DNA of 15,067 nt from Promethearchaeota archaeon (GCA_030605895.1 JAUWHL010000037.1:1-15067), one strand, 5' to 3'. Positions 7,449-14,601 are shown, counted from the first letter of the stretch. Program-made: numbers and translations. Notes: generated from the sequence alone by a model not told the origin.

Positions 7449-7954
7449 TTGAAATAAGCGATGATAATAATATCAAAAAAAATGAAGAAGTATTATATAG
7501 AGAATGGATACCCGCTGGAAAATTTGTAAAAGTTTTAGTGCTATTTGTAGTTTTATTTATTCTTTCTATCGGTATTATAATTACTGTTTTCATACCCAAA
7601 GAATTGGCATTTATAGGGATTATACTCGGTGCTGTAAGTATAATTATTTTTCTTGTATATTGGAACTACAGAAGGCTAAAAATCACTTTAACCAAAAATC
7701 AACTTGATGTAGAATATGGAATTTTTAACCATAAAAAAATTCCAATAAAAAAGATAACCAAATGTGGAATAACTAAAGCAAATTTTAGAAAATATGGTGG
7801 AGTAGGAATTCGGTTCGGAGTAGATGGGTCAATAGCCTATAACACGGATTTCGGAGAGGCTGTAAAACTAACCTTTCAAAATGGTAGACCATTCGTTTTC
7901 TCTACAAGAAATCCACAGAGAATATGCAATCTAATAGACAAATTATTGAATTAA
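7445..7954 (+). CDS. Two-helix membrane protein with bacterial-type PH domain
   Basis: About 169 residues. Two hydrophobic helices (about 28-49 and 53-74) form a membrane hairpin. They are followed by a beta-rich domain from about 78 to the end that looks like the bPH domain of YdbT/DUF304 and related proteins: LTKNQLDVEYGIF, KIPIKKITKC, then RKYGGVGIRFG (about 115-125) and VKLTFQNGRPFVFSTRNP. The R-K-Y-G-G-x-G-I-R block and the final strand with STRNP before an amphipathic helix are typical. The PH-like domain would face the cytoplasm. Such proteins are thought to sense or stabilise membrane state, but no precise function is known. The start is GTG (7445) or TTG (7442). No ATG exists in frame, and GTG overlaps the stop of the leader ORF. 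Confidence 0.7.
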   Translation: MIEISDDNNIKKNEEVLYREWIPAGKFVKVLVLFVVLFILSIGIIITVFIPKELAFIGIILGAVSIIIFLVYWNYRRLKITLTKNQLDVEYGIFNHKKIPIKKITKCGITKANFRKYGGVGIRFGVDGSIAYNTDFGEAVKLTFQNGRPFVFSTRNPQRICNLIDKLLN

Positions 7955-8074
7955 ACTTTTTCTGTGAGTTGTGTCACTCTATTTTAAATATGGTTATTTA
8001 ATTGTTTAAATATGAATTGTTTAGTTTATTGAGAAATGTTAAATAACTTTTCAATAAACTTTGAAAATTTAAAG

Positions 8075-8083
8075 AAAAAAAAA
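8075..8083 (-). terminator. T-run terminator after the histone gene
   Basis: Nine consecutive T on the minus strand lie about 35 bases past the histone stop codon, fitting intrinsic archaeal termination. The same spacer must also end the convergent PH-like transcript; five T at 7956-7960 could serve that. Confidence 0.35.
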
Positions 8084-8118
8084 TATTTAATAATTAAGAT
8101 ATTTTACCTTATACCTAT

Positions 8119-8334
8119 TTATAAGTATTTAATAGCTAAAAGGATATCGTCTCGTGTTATTTTCTTACGCTTACCGTGTTTGGTTAATTGTAAAGCGGTT
8201 TTCGTCAATTTCTCTGCAGATGAGCCCAACCACTCAACCAATTCATTTACAGCATCACGAGCAACAATAACAGCCCCATTATGTTTCATTAATCTTCTAA
8301 TAGGGCTCCAACTTATATATTCAGAACCAGCCAT
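8119..8334 (-). CDS. Archaeal histone
   Basis: A 71-residue protein, close to one histone fold with no tails. Helix alpha1 carries SPIRRLMKHNGA (10-21). The long alpha2 carries ARDAVNELVEWLGSSAEKLT (25-44), and the loop and alpha3 carry KRKKITRDDILLAIKYL (55-71). The T-R-D-D-I-x-x-A ending, where Arg and Asp form the intramolecular salt bridge, is diagnostic. It packages DNA as dimers that stack into longer assemblies. Compared with HMfB-type histones it lacks the usual short N-terminal MELPIAP segment and has MAGSEYISW instead. The start is secured by GGAGG eight bases upstream, the best ribosome site in the window, fitting a highly expressed protein. A long frame on the plus strand over the same bases is only a shadow. 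Confidence 0.95.
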   Translation of the reverse strand: MAGSEYISWSPIRRLMKHNGAVIVARDAVNELVEWLGSSAEKLTKTALQLTKHGKRKKITRDDILLAIKYL

Positions 8335-8342
8335 TTTTTATT

Positions 8343-8347
8343 CCTCC
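8343..8347 (-). promoter_or_regulatory. Strong Shine-Dalgarno site of the histone gene
   Basis: GGAGG on the minus strand, eight bases before the ATG at 8334. It implies a leadered mRNA, in contrast to the leaderless pattern of most genes here. Confidence 0.65.
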
Positions 8348-8620
8348 ACTTTTTTAAATAATTATTTTAATTCTTTTTGAATTTTATTATTTTTTAAGAG
8401 ATTGTTATATAGATATACATCTTTTGGTTATTTAAAGCTTTTTATCCATACTTAATTTTATGGAAATAAAAATAAAAAAAATTAAACGACAAAATTCGAA
8501 ATTATAAACTTGATCAATTTTATGGAAGTTAAGAAATTTTTTATTTATTCATTAAAAAATCGAGTTTTAAAACAAAACATTTATTTCCAAAAGATTAAAA
8601 TAATTCAAAGAGAATTAAAA

Positions 8621-8628
8621 TTTATAAG
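8621..8628 (+). promoter_or_regulatory. TATA box for the flavoprotein gene
   Basis: TTTATAAG preceded by A-rich DNA (AATTAAAA). The predicted transcript start is near 8650, just before the TTG (8653) and ATG (8662) start candidates. Confidence 0.45.
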
Positions 8629-8661
8629 ATACAGTTTAAGAACTATATATCCTTGATAAAA

Positions 8662-9546
8662 ATGATTTGGAACACGAGAATAACAAAAATGACCGGAACC
8701 CAATACCCAATAATAATGGGAGCTTTTGTGGGATTAGGTCGAGCTGAATTCGCAGCATCTTTTTCAAATGCTGGAGGGTTAGGAATTCTAACAGCAATAA
8801 ATTTTAAAGCTGTTGACAAGTTTCAAGAAGAAATTGAAAAAATGAAAAAATTGACAGACAAGCCTTATGGAGTAAATTTTTCAGTAATGCCTCCACAATT
8901 CATTGAAAGAACAGGAAGAGGAAGAACAGAAGATTCTTATCTTGATTATGTAGACATTGCCATTGATGCCGGTATTAAAGTTTGTACTACATCAGCCTAT
9001 AAAGCAGCGAAAATAGGAAAAAAATTGCACGATGCGGGATGTTTTTGGTTTCATAAATGTGCAACAGTGAAACATGCCTTATCAGCCGAAAAAGCTGGTG
9101 CTGATGCCGTGACTATTGTAGGTCTTGAGGGTACAGGTTTTAAAAACCCTCTTCAAAACACTACACTTATTAATATGACTATGGCAAGAAAACTATTAAA
9201 AATTCCAGTTATCGCGGCAGGGGGTATTGGAGATGCTAGAGGTTTCCTAGCTGCTCTTGCCATGGGTGCGGGTGCTGTATGTTTTGGAACCGCAATTATT
9301 GCAACAAAAGAATGTCCTGCCTCCGATTCATGGAAAAAGGCATTGTTAAACCAAGATATCTTTGATGAGAAATTTCATAAGAAAATTTTCCATTTTCAAT
9401 TAAAAGATTCTCCAATAGGCTCCATGGCTGCGGGTCATTGCGATGAAATTGTCTCACTTAAAGAATTTATTGATAATATCATATCAAATGCCGAAAAAAT
9501 CCTAAAAAAATGGGGTTATCAAGGTAATGAATTCAATACTTTATGA
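8662..9546 (+). CDS. Nitronate monooxygenase / FabK-like FMN oxidoreductase
   Basis: About 294 residues with the TIM-barrel fold of the 2-nitropropane dioxygenase (NMO) family. Positions are from the ATG at 8662. GTQYPIIMGAFVGLGRAEF opens the barrel. NAGGLGILTA (36-45) and PYGVNFSV (68-75) line the FMN site. VIAAGGIGDARG (183-194) and GAVCFGTAIIAT (204-215) form the phosphate-binding strands 7 and 8. The family includes nitronate monooxygenase and the enoyl-ACP reductase FabK. The usual EAGGH segment, whose His is catalytic in nitronate monooxygenases, reads LEGTGFKNP here (about 155-163), so that His is replaced. The real substrate may therefore differ. ATG at 8662 is preferred over TTG at 8653. 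The gene stands alone. Confidence 0.85.
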   Translation: MIWNTRITKMTGTQYPIIMGAFVGLGRAEFAASFSNAGGLGILTAINFKAVDKFQEEIEKMKKLTDKPYGVNFSVMPPQFIERTGRGRTEDSYLDYVDIAIDAGIKVCTTSAYKAAKIGKKLHDAGCFWFHKCATVKHALSAEKAGADAVTIVGLEGTGFKNPLQNTTLINMTMARKLLKIPVIAAGGIGDARGFLAALAMGAGAVCFGTAIIATKECPASDSWKKALLNQDIFDEKFHKKIFHFQLKDSPIGSMAAGHCDEIVSLKEFIDNIISNAEKILKKWGYQGNEFNTL

Positions 9547-9591
9547 AAATAATTATTATTCTCTAATTCATTATGTTTCCAATACATGTTA

Positions 9592-9600
9592 TTATTTATA
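9592..9600 (+). promoter_or_regulatory. TATA box for the 59-residue small protein
   Basis: TTATTTATA, centred about 28 bases before the ATG at 9625, so the mRNA would be leaderless or nearly so. It supports the small gene being real. Confidence 0.45.
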
Positions 9601-9624
9601 AGACCAAATAATTAATTATGGGAA

Positions 9625-9804
9625 ATGAATTTGGTAAAGAAAAGAAATAAAAAGAAAGTAAAGGGAAATAAAGGATCTAACGGTAAAGACTCTGAAGTAA
9701 AGGAATATGGTGTAGTATTAACTAAAGATAAGAAATATCGTCATCGAATTTATCCTCAAAAAGGGAAAATCCCGGATGAAGATGATGATTATAAAATCGT
9801 TTAA
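9625..9804 (+). CDS. Small charged protein of 59 residues, unknown function
   Basis: A short frame not recognised as a known family. The first 16 residues are strongly basic (MNLVKKRNKKKVKGNKG). The middle, YGVVLTKDKKYRHRIYPQKG, looks like two short strands with aromatic and basic residues. The end is acidic (PDEDDDYKIV). Codons are varied, including Gly GGA/GGT, Asp GAC/GAT and Arg CGT/CGA/AGA, which argues against a chance frame. A TATA box about 28 bases upstream supports expression. The basic head suggests nucleic acid or ribosome binding, but that is inference. An ATG at 9618 is in another frame and closes after 10 codons. The minus-strand frame over the same bases is a shadow. Confidence 0.55.
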   Translation: MNLVKKRNKKKVKGNKGSNGKDSEVKEYGVVLTKDKKYRHRIYPQKGKIPDEDDDYKIV

Positions 9805-9860
9805 TTTTTGATGAAAATAAATTATAACTTTATTATTTTTCATACATTTAAAAAAGTTAG

Positions 9861-9870
9861 TTTTAAATAG
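9861..9870 (+). promoter_or_regulatory. TATA box for the frameshifted membrane methyltransferase
   Basis: TTTTAAATAG, centred about 28 bases upstream of the ATG at 9894, predicting a near-leaderless mRNA. Confidence 0.45.
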
Positions 9871-9893
9871 GAGAGCCTGAGTAATTAAATTGT

Positions 9894-10752
9894 ATGAAGG
9901 GATCAAAAAAATTAAGAGATAAATTGCCAGATTATCAAGGAAAAAGAATACTCAAGTTTTTGATAATCGCACCTATTACGTTCTTAAGCGCCTTAATATT
10001 TCAATTGATTGTGGATTCAATACCACGAATTCTTACAGATGTTCCCATCTTGCAGATTTTAGCACCGTTTACTCCTATATTTGGATCTCTAATTATACTA
10101 ATAATTGGTTTCTTGTTGGTATATTCTTTCTGGCGATCTCGAGACAAGTATTTGAGTAAATACGGTGAATTAGCTTATCAAAAAGCATTTAAATTTGTAG
10201 TGACTGGCGTACCTATGGTAATTTCTGTTATAATCCATAGTTATTTCCCTAATGATTTAATTGTACCTTATCAAAATACTCAAAATCTCGCGTGGTATTT
10301 AGGAACTCCAATTTCTGATGTATTTTTCAATTGTATTTTTTTCTATCAGATTAGCTTTATCGATAATCTTTGTAGGTTTAGGAATGGCTGTTGTTTCGAA
10401 AGCTTTAAAGATATTCGGTATCGATTATATGGGGTTAGTCTATGTTTATTACCCAGAGGAATCTACACTCCAAGATCATGAAATTTATTCTATATTACGT
10501 CATCCAACTTATCACACTTTAATGTTATTTAGTATTGGAAGTATATTTCTTAGATTCTCGATTTATTCAATTATCTATTTTTTCATATTTATAATTGGAA
10601 TAAATTTGCACCTTAAATTCGTGGAAGAAAAAGAATTACTAAAAAGATTTGGAGAAGGATACAAAAAATATAGGGAAAATGTACCAGCAATTTTCGTAAG
10701 ATTTAAGGATCTTAAGAAATATTTCTCCATTGTTTTTTATAAATTAAGATAA
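9894..10752 (+). pseudogene. Isoprenylcysteine/phospholipid methyltransferase-like membrane protein, frameshifted
   Basis: Two overlapping frames together encode one protein of about 285 residues. The first (from ATG 9894, frame end 10481) gives about 149 sensible residues, with membrane helices near 20-40 and 60-80 and a third near 103-118. It then turns into Cys-rich nonsense. The second (in frame from about 10343 to 10752) continues with helices and the signature of the ICMT/PEMT class: ILRHPTYHT, a long hydrophobic pair, then EEKELLKRFG, YKKYRENVP. These motifs bind SAM at the membrane. The switch needs one extra base to be skipped and falls at a run of seven T (10336-10342), or less likely the five T at 10323-10327. 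It may be a real pseudogene, a sequencing or assembly error, or programmed slippage. The intact downstream part argues for a recent event. The extended N-terminus differs from the 166-residue relative at 12207-12707. Confidence 0.75.
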
Positions 10753-10789
10753 TCTCAGGTATGTAATAATAGTTTATAAGACAGTTGAA

Positions 10790-11809
10790 TTAAATTTGAA
10801 ACATGGAAATTTTCAATATTGCATAAGCGCCATAAAAACTAATTAATAATATTCCTTCCCATCTTTTTAAGGTTTTTTCACTCCATAATAAGTAAAGTGC
10901 AAGAAATAACGCCAAGAATAGAACAGGTAAATCGAAAAACAGAATTATCCTTGGAACATTAAAATTAACGATTATTGCACCCGATCCTGTAGCTAATAAA
11001 ATATCACATATATTGGAACCTAAAATATCTCCTACAGCAATTCCATAGGACTCTCTCCTTATAGCAGTTAAATCAGCAACTAATTCTGGTAAACTTGTAC
11101 CAAACCCAACAATTAAGATTCCAACTACATTTTCAGGAATATTAAATTCTTTTGATAAATCATGCGATGATAATAATGTGAATTCTGCCGCGAATAATAG
11201 TATAATAAGACCTATTAAAAAAATACATATGTCTTTAAATGTTGATGATGTTTTATGAGGACTCTCAATTGGTTCAAAACTTACAGTATCTAGGCGTTCC
11301 TTTTCAAGATAACCAGATTCTAATTTTTTTTTTTGTAGAAGTCTCTCACTCCAAATTACTAATGATAGATAAAGGATATATATTATTATCATTAAGAGTG
11401 CTTCAAATTGAGTTATAAGTCCATCAAGGGCGAAAAAAAGAAAAATCAATAAAGAAATAAAGAGCATAGGACCTTCCCTTCTTAATTCCCACTTACTGAC
11501 GAAAATCGGTTGGCTTACTGCTAAAATTCCCAAAATTAAAGTAATCTGAGTCAAAAAAGAACCAACTTTATTTCCAATTACTATTGCATCAATGGTAGGA
11601 TCAATGCCTAAAAGCTTATCAAAACCACCCATTATACTGACTGCAATCTCTGGCAGACTAGTCCCTATCGATAATATCGTCAGTCCTACCATCATATGAC
11701 TAATATGAAAGCGATCTGCTATACTTTCAAGTCCAATTATCACAACTTTCGCGCCAAAATATAAGCCGATAAACCCTAATATAAGAAAGAGAATTGATAA
11801 TAAGATCAT
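10790..11809 (-). CDS. Sodium/calcium exchanger family (CaCA) membrane protein
   Basis: 339 residues with the two inverted alpha repeats of cation/calcium antiporters (YrbG/NCX_Mj type) and about ten hydrophobic helices. Repeat alpha1 carries GTSLPE (49-54) and GNKVGS (79-84). Repeat alpha2 carries GTSLPE (237-242) and GSNICDI (264-270). The two Glu residues in GTSLPE are the central ion ligands, so transport is likely. In alpha1 the second motif is GNKVGSFLTQI instead of the usual G-N-x-x-G-S-N-I-x-N, so the Asn after GS is replaced by Phe. The charged loop between the halves (about 156-190) is cytoplasmic in relatives. It probably expels calcium using the sodium gradient. A TATA-like box at 11834-11841 (minus) lies 28 bases upstream of the ATG. 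Confidence 0.9.
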   Translation of the reverse strand: MILLSILFLILGFIGLYFGAKVVIIGLESIADRFHISHMMVGLTILSIGTSLPEIAVSIMGGFDKLLGIDPTIDAIVIGNKVGSFLTQITLILGILAVSQPIFVSKWELRREGPMLFISLLIFLFFALDGLITQFEALLMIIIYILYLSLVIWSERLLQKKKLESGYLEKERLDTVSFEPIESPHKTSSTFKDICIFLIGLIILLFAAEFTLLSSHDLSKEFNIPENVVGILIVGFGTSLPELVADLTAIRRESYGIAVGDILGSNICDILLATGSGAIIVNFNVPRIILFFDLPVLFLALFLALYLLWSEKTLKRWEGILLISFYGAYAILKISMFQI

Positions 11810-11889
11810 GGCTTGTTATTAAAATTAGTATCAAATTTAAACTTTTAAATCAAAAATATAATTTGTTCTACACCTTAAAATCTAAATAA

Positions 11890-12063
11890 TCAAGACTTAA
11901 TGTTGATGAGTGGTTGAGACTCCTCGATGTGTTGAAAGGTAAGAAGTTTGGAGTTTTTGGTTTAATTAGAGGGATAACTACCCCACACGAGGTTTAGCAG
12001 GCCCAACAAATTTCTGAGGATTTAGAGCATGCCAATCTTTTCAATTCCTCCATATCTATATAA
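11890..12063 (+). pseudogene. Decayed or TAG-interrupted protein-coding remnant
   Basis: This spacer has a clear coding flavour. One frame runs SRLNVDEWLRLLDVLKGKKF, GVFGLIRGITTPHEV, then TAG (11995-11997), and goes on as QAQQISEDLEHANLFNSSISI to TAA (12061-12063). The amphipathic pattern and the E-x-x-Q-A-Q-Q-I-S-E-D-L helix after the stop look like real protein on both sides. GC content is higher than in the flanking spacers. No good in-frame ATG exists, and TAA (11887-11889) closes the frame upstream. I do not recognise the family. The simplest reading is a remnant of a lost gene. Stop-codon recoding (TAG as pyrrolysine) is a weaker alternative. It could also be an RNA gene, but I found no convincing fold. 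Confidence 0.4.
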
Positions 12064-12174
12064 ACTTTGGAAGTAGATACCATTTATTTATACAATTTCG
12101 GTCTTAACAAAATTATATATTAAATTTCACAACATATTATTCCCTTAAATTTAAAATTAATTCCATCCATAATT

Positions 12175-12184
12175 ACATATTAAT
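12175..12184 (+). promoter_or_regulatory. TATA-like box for the second membrane methyltransferase
   Basis: ACATATTAAT, centred about 28 bases before the GTG at 12207. It suggests leaderless translation from a GTG. Confidence 0.35.
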
Positions 12185-12206
12185 TTCAATCTTAATTAAA
12201 ACAAAA

Positions 12207-12707
12207 GTGATCAAACTGGAATCTTTTCATAAACGAGGTTTAGGTAAAGAGCATCCAAGAAGCCATCTAATACAATTATTAGCAGCGTTTATTTTTTTTC
12301 TTATATGGCTTTTAGATTCCTTTATTTTCACGTTCTCAACGGTATTAGCCCGTTATATACCTTTTTTTATACGGATTATTTTATTTCTGAGTCTCTTAAT
12401 AATAGGACTTTTTTTAATATTCAGAACGGGTCATATTTTATTTCATGAACATACACCTTCTAAGTTGATAAAAACGGGGATTTTTGCACATACAAGACAC
12501 CCCTTGTATCTTGGTGTTCTTATAATATATCTTGGGCCTATATTTCTATCATTGTCATTGATTTCAATTATCGGATTTATCATCGCCTTTATTTTATATA
12601 ATTGGATTGCTACCTTTGAGGAAAATGATCTTGAGAAGTTGTTTAAAGAAGAATATTCAGAATACAAGAAAAAGGTCCCTAAATGGATTCCATCCTTAAA
12701 ACATTGA
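12207..12707 (+). CDS. Isoprenylcysteine carboxyl methyltransferase / phospholipid methyltransferase family protein
   Basis: 166 residues with four hydrophobic segments (about 22-42, 50-73, 99-114 and 116-135). The family signature is complete: GIFAHTRHPLYLG (91-103), then EENDLEKLFKEEYSEYKKKVP (138-158) and WIP (160-162). The RHPxYxG and EE-x-L-x-x-x-F-x-x-x-Y motifs form the SAM pocket at the membrane face in ICMT and its bacterial and archaeal relatives. The methylated substrate is unknown: prenylated cysteine, phospholipid head group or another lipid are possible. The start is GTG at 12207, with a TATA-like box at the right distance. It is the shorter paralogue-type neighbour of the frameshifted gene at 9894-10752, separated from it by the exchanger gene and a remnant. 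Confidence 0.85.
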   Translation: MIKLESFHKRGLGKEHPRSHLIQLLAAFIFFLIWLLDSFIFTFSTVLARYIPFFIRIILFLSLLIIGLFLIFRTGHILFHEHTPSKLIKTGIFAHTRHPLYLGVLIIYLGPIFLSLSLISIIGFIIAFILYNWIATFEENDLEKLFKEEYSEYKKKVPKWIPSLKH

Positions 12708-12783
12708 TGATTCGATAAATTGGATATCCTAAAAATAGTTTTTTAGTTAAAAGAGAATTAATTGAATAATTTTAAATACTCAG

Positions 12784-13035
12784 TTAATTACTCATTAATC
12801 CACTAATAATATAACTTATCCATGAACCTGGTTTTTTAGGTATATCAAAATCTATCCATGCTGATTTCATATAGGATGTATCTGCTTGCCAGAATCCATC
12901 AGATCGTTGTTTTTCTGTTAAAATTTTTATAGCATCATTACAACGCTCATCTTCAATCAAGCCCTTTGTTTTAAGTAGGGATAAAATTTCTATAATATTC
13001 GACTTATAGGTATAAGGGTAGGATCCAACAATCCA
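12784..13035 (-). pseudogene. Squalene-cyclase/prenyltransferase-repeat C-terminal fragment
   Basis: An 83-codon frame follows the stop (TAA 13036-13038) of the M28-like gene in the very same frame and ends at TAA 12784-12786. It reads WIVGSYPYTYKSNIIEILSL at its start. It contains the QW-type motif KQRSDGFW (Q-x3-G-x-W) characteristic of terpenoid cyclase/prenyltransferase alpha-alpha barrel repeats, then SAWIDFDIPKKPGSWISYII, an expected ending for such domains. It has no start codon in frame. An ATG at 13036-13034 overlaps the stop as TAATG but lies in another frame that closes after 10 codons. A single-base change there would open this gene. It may therefore be a 5'-truncated remnant, a frameshifted coupled gene, or a stop-separated domain of the peptidase. 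Confidence 0.5.
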
Positions 13036-14601
13036 TTAATAATATTCCCTTGGTATATCCATCAGTGAAATGATTAAATCAGATACACATTGAGCAGTAG
13101 AATGGAGTTTATCTAAATCAATCTTATCAAGTGTATCTTCTGCTGTTAGTAAATAATATGGAGATCTGATCCATTGAATAACTTTTAAATCTGCTTGAGT
13201 CGTAAAATGTCCTGCTTCCCCAATTGGAGGTGTTGCGAAAAAATTATCTGGAATTAAGATCATTCTTTCAATATTATGGTCCCTACAGACCTTAATAACA
13301 GGGGCTACTAAATTTTCATTTCGTGAGATAAAAAGCGCTCCTATTGAAAGATTATTAGTGATCTTAAAGTCATGTGTTTTAGGGTCTTCTACAACTTCTT
13401 TAGCACACATATGTTCTAAGTTTACATCTACAAGTACGTTTTTTAATAAGGTGTCCTTATATTTACGGGCAAATGTTTCAGCACCAATCCCACCATATAG
13501 ATGCCCCGCCGATAAACAAAATAATAAAGACCTTAACCGTTTATTCCTTGAAACTTTTGACCATGCTCTTAGTTGAGCTAACACCATCGCTACTCCTGTA
13601 CCATCCTCAGATGCTCCTCTAAATGCTGAATCATGATGACTTGAAATCATTATCATTTCCTCTGAATTTCCTGGTAAAATGCCCCAAATATTATGTGCTA
13701 TACTTGGTTCTTTAAATCCTTCAAGTATCATAGTACATTGAGCATTTTCTTCCTGTGCTAACTCTCGAACTTTTATTCCATCATATTTACCTACATATAA
13801 CGCAGGGATAGGTTTCATAACTCCATCATAAGGGCCCCAATGGCTGTTAATATTTGAAGGATAATCCCTTAAAATTAATACTAATCCCAACGCACCTCTA
13901 TCGAATGCTCGCCAATACACAGAATCTTCTCTTCTTTTTCCGCCTAAAGCTTGGGGTGGAAAATTAGATAATGCAAATGTCAAGATGAGTTCAGTAGTGT
14001 CATCGATTGAATTTGATGGATCAGAAACATAATATAGCTTTGCTAAGTTTATCAATTTCCCTAAAGGTAAGGTTGGAAATTCAATATCTGCTACTGCAAT
14101 TTTATCGCTAACGTCTACTTTTTTAAAATCTTTTTCTTTTCCCGTACCAATGTAAACCAAAGGGGCTGTTATACCGTTTTCCGTCGTAAACCCTGTGTTA
14201 AGTACATAAAAACATGATATTTCTATCTCTTCTCCTTCTGTTGATATTGTTAATTTCCAATTCGTCGCACTCCAATTTATAACTTCAACAGGCTCCTTTC
14301 TCACAGATTCCAATCCTAATTCTTTACATTTACTTACCAAAAAATCTTCAATTTCATGAGCTTCTTCAGTCCCAATTCTCCGATGTGGAACTTTACAAAT
14401 ATCTTCTAAATCTTTTTGAATAGTTTCTGAGGGTGGTGCTTCAACTTTTAACTTTGGTGGTTCAGTTTCAAGTAGAATTTCTTCAGCTCTTTTCCTAATC
14501 TTTTTCATTTTTGGAATTAATTTTATCAAATTCAAAAGAAACTTCTTCTTTGAAAATCGAAATTCTGTAACAGGTTTGGAACTTTCTTGAATTTCATTCA
14601 T
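13036..14601 (-). CDS. M28-family (Zn aminopeptidase-like) peptidase with inserted PA-type domain
   Basis: A 521-residue protein. An N-terminal basic and helical region (1-50) has no signal peptide, so it is probably cytoplasmic. After an N-terminal catalytic part (about 60-135) comes an inserted PA-like region (about 140-300). The zinc core follows: ISSHHDSAF (319-327), RGASEDGTGVAMVLA (328-342), LLFCLSAGHLYGGIGAETFA (359-378) and VDVNLEHM (391-398). The first metal ligands are present. The usual catalytic Glu-Glu pair reads GH (366-367), as in a known non-canonical branch of M28. The last ligand motif, normally YHT-x-x-DT-x-D, is YYLLTAEDTLDK (482-493), without the His. Activity is therefore uncertain. 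A TATA box at about 14628-14635 supports the ATG at 14601. It may be a peptidase or a glutaminyl-cyclase-like relative. Confidence 0.82.
   Translation of the reverse strand: MNEIQESSKPVTEFRFSKKKFLLNLIKLIPKMKKIRKRAEEILLETEPPKLKVEAPPSETIQKDLEDICKVPHRRIGTEEAHEIEDFLVSKCKELGLESVRKEPVEVINWSATNWKLTISTEGEEIEISCFYVLNTGFTTENGITAPLVYIGTGKEKDFKKVDVSDKIAVADIEFPTLPLGKLINLAKLYYVSDPSNSIDDTTELILTFALSNFPPQALGGKRREDSVYWRAFDRGALGLVLILRDYPSNINSHWGPYDGVMKPIPALYVGKYDGIKVRELAQEENAQCTMILEGFKEPSIAHNIWGILPGNSEEMIMISSHHDSAFRGASEDGTGVAMVLAQLRAWSKVSRNKRLRSLLFCLSAGHLYGGIGAETFARKYKDTLLKNVLVDVNLEHMCAKEVVEDPKTHDFKITNNLSIGALFISRNENLVAPVIKVCRDHNIERMILIPDNFFATPPIGEAGHFTTQADLKVIQWIRSPYYLLTAEDTLDKIDLDKLHSTAQCVSDLIISLMDIPREYY

Larger units (their letters stand above)
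8335..8652. other. AT-rich divergent spacer between histone and flavoprotein genes
   Basis: This stretch holds the histone ribosome site (8343-8347), TATA-like stretches for the histone (for example 8386-8400 on the minus strand) and a TATA box for the flavoprotein (8621-8628). ATTTTATGGAA occurs twice (8455 and 8517 regions). A 44-codon basic frame (8522-8656) is discussed among the rejected items. No RNA gene is evident. Confidence 0.4.

Noticed and set aside
8036..8380. 114-codon plus-strand frame across the histone gene
   Set aside because: It covers the histone on the other strand, has no family features, and the histone frame is unmistakable.
7272..8568. AAAACTCGATTTT (7272-7284) and its inverted copy (8556-8568)
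   Set aside because: Thirteen bases of low-complexity, AT-rich sequence about 1.3 kb apart; chance is likely, and no mobile-element genes lie between.
8522..8656. 44-codon Lys/Arg-rich frame ending at the TGA that overlaps the TTG of the flavoprotein
   Set aside because: Its composition follows the AT-rich background, the flavoprotein TATA box lies inside it, and nothing resembles a known protein. A real small gene is not excluded.
3612..9546. A single acyl-metabolism gene cluster (LuxE-like, CoA-transferase, flavoprotein)
   Set aside because: The genes are separated by opposite-strand genes and by their own promoters, so they are not an operon. A functional link remains only a suggestion.
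11900..12020. Box C/D-like pair (TGATGA near 11903, CTGA near 12014)
   Set aside because: The spacing of about 110 bases is too long for an archaeal C/D guide RNA, and protein-coding character explains the region better.
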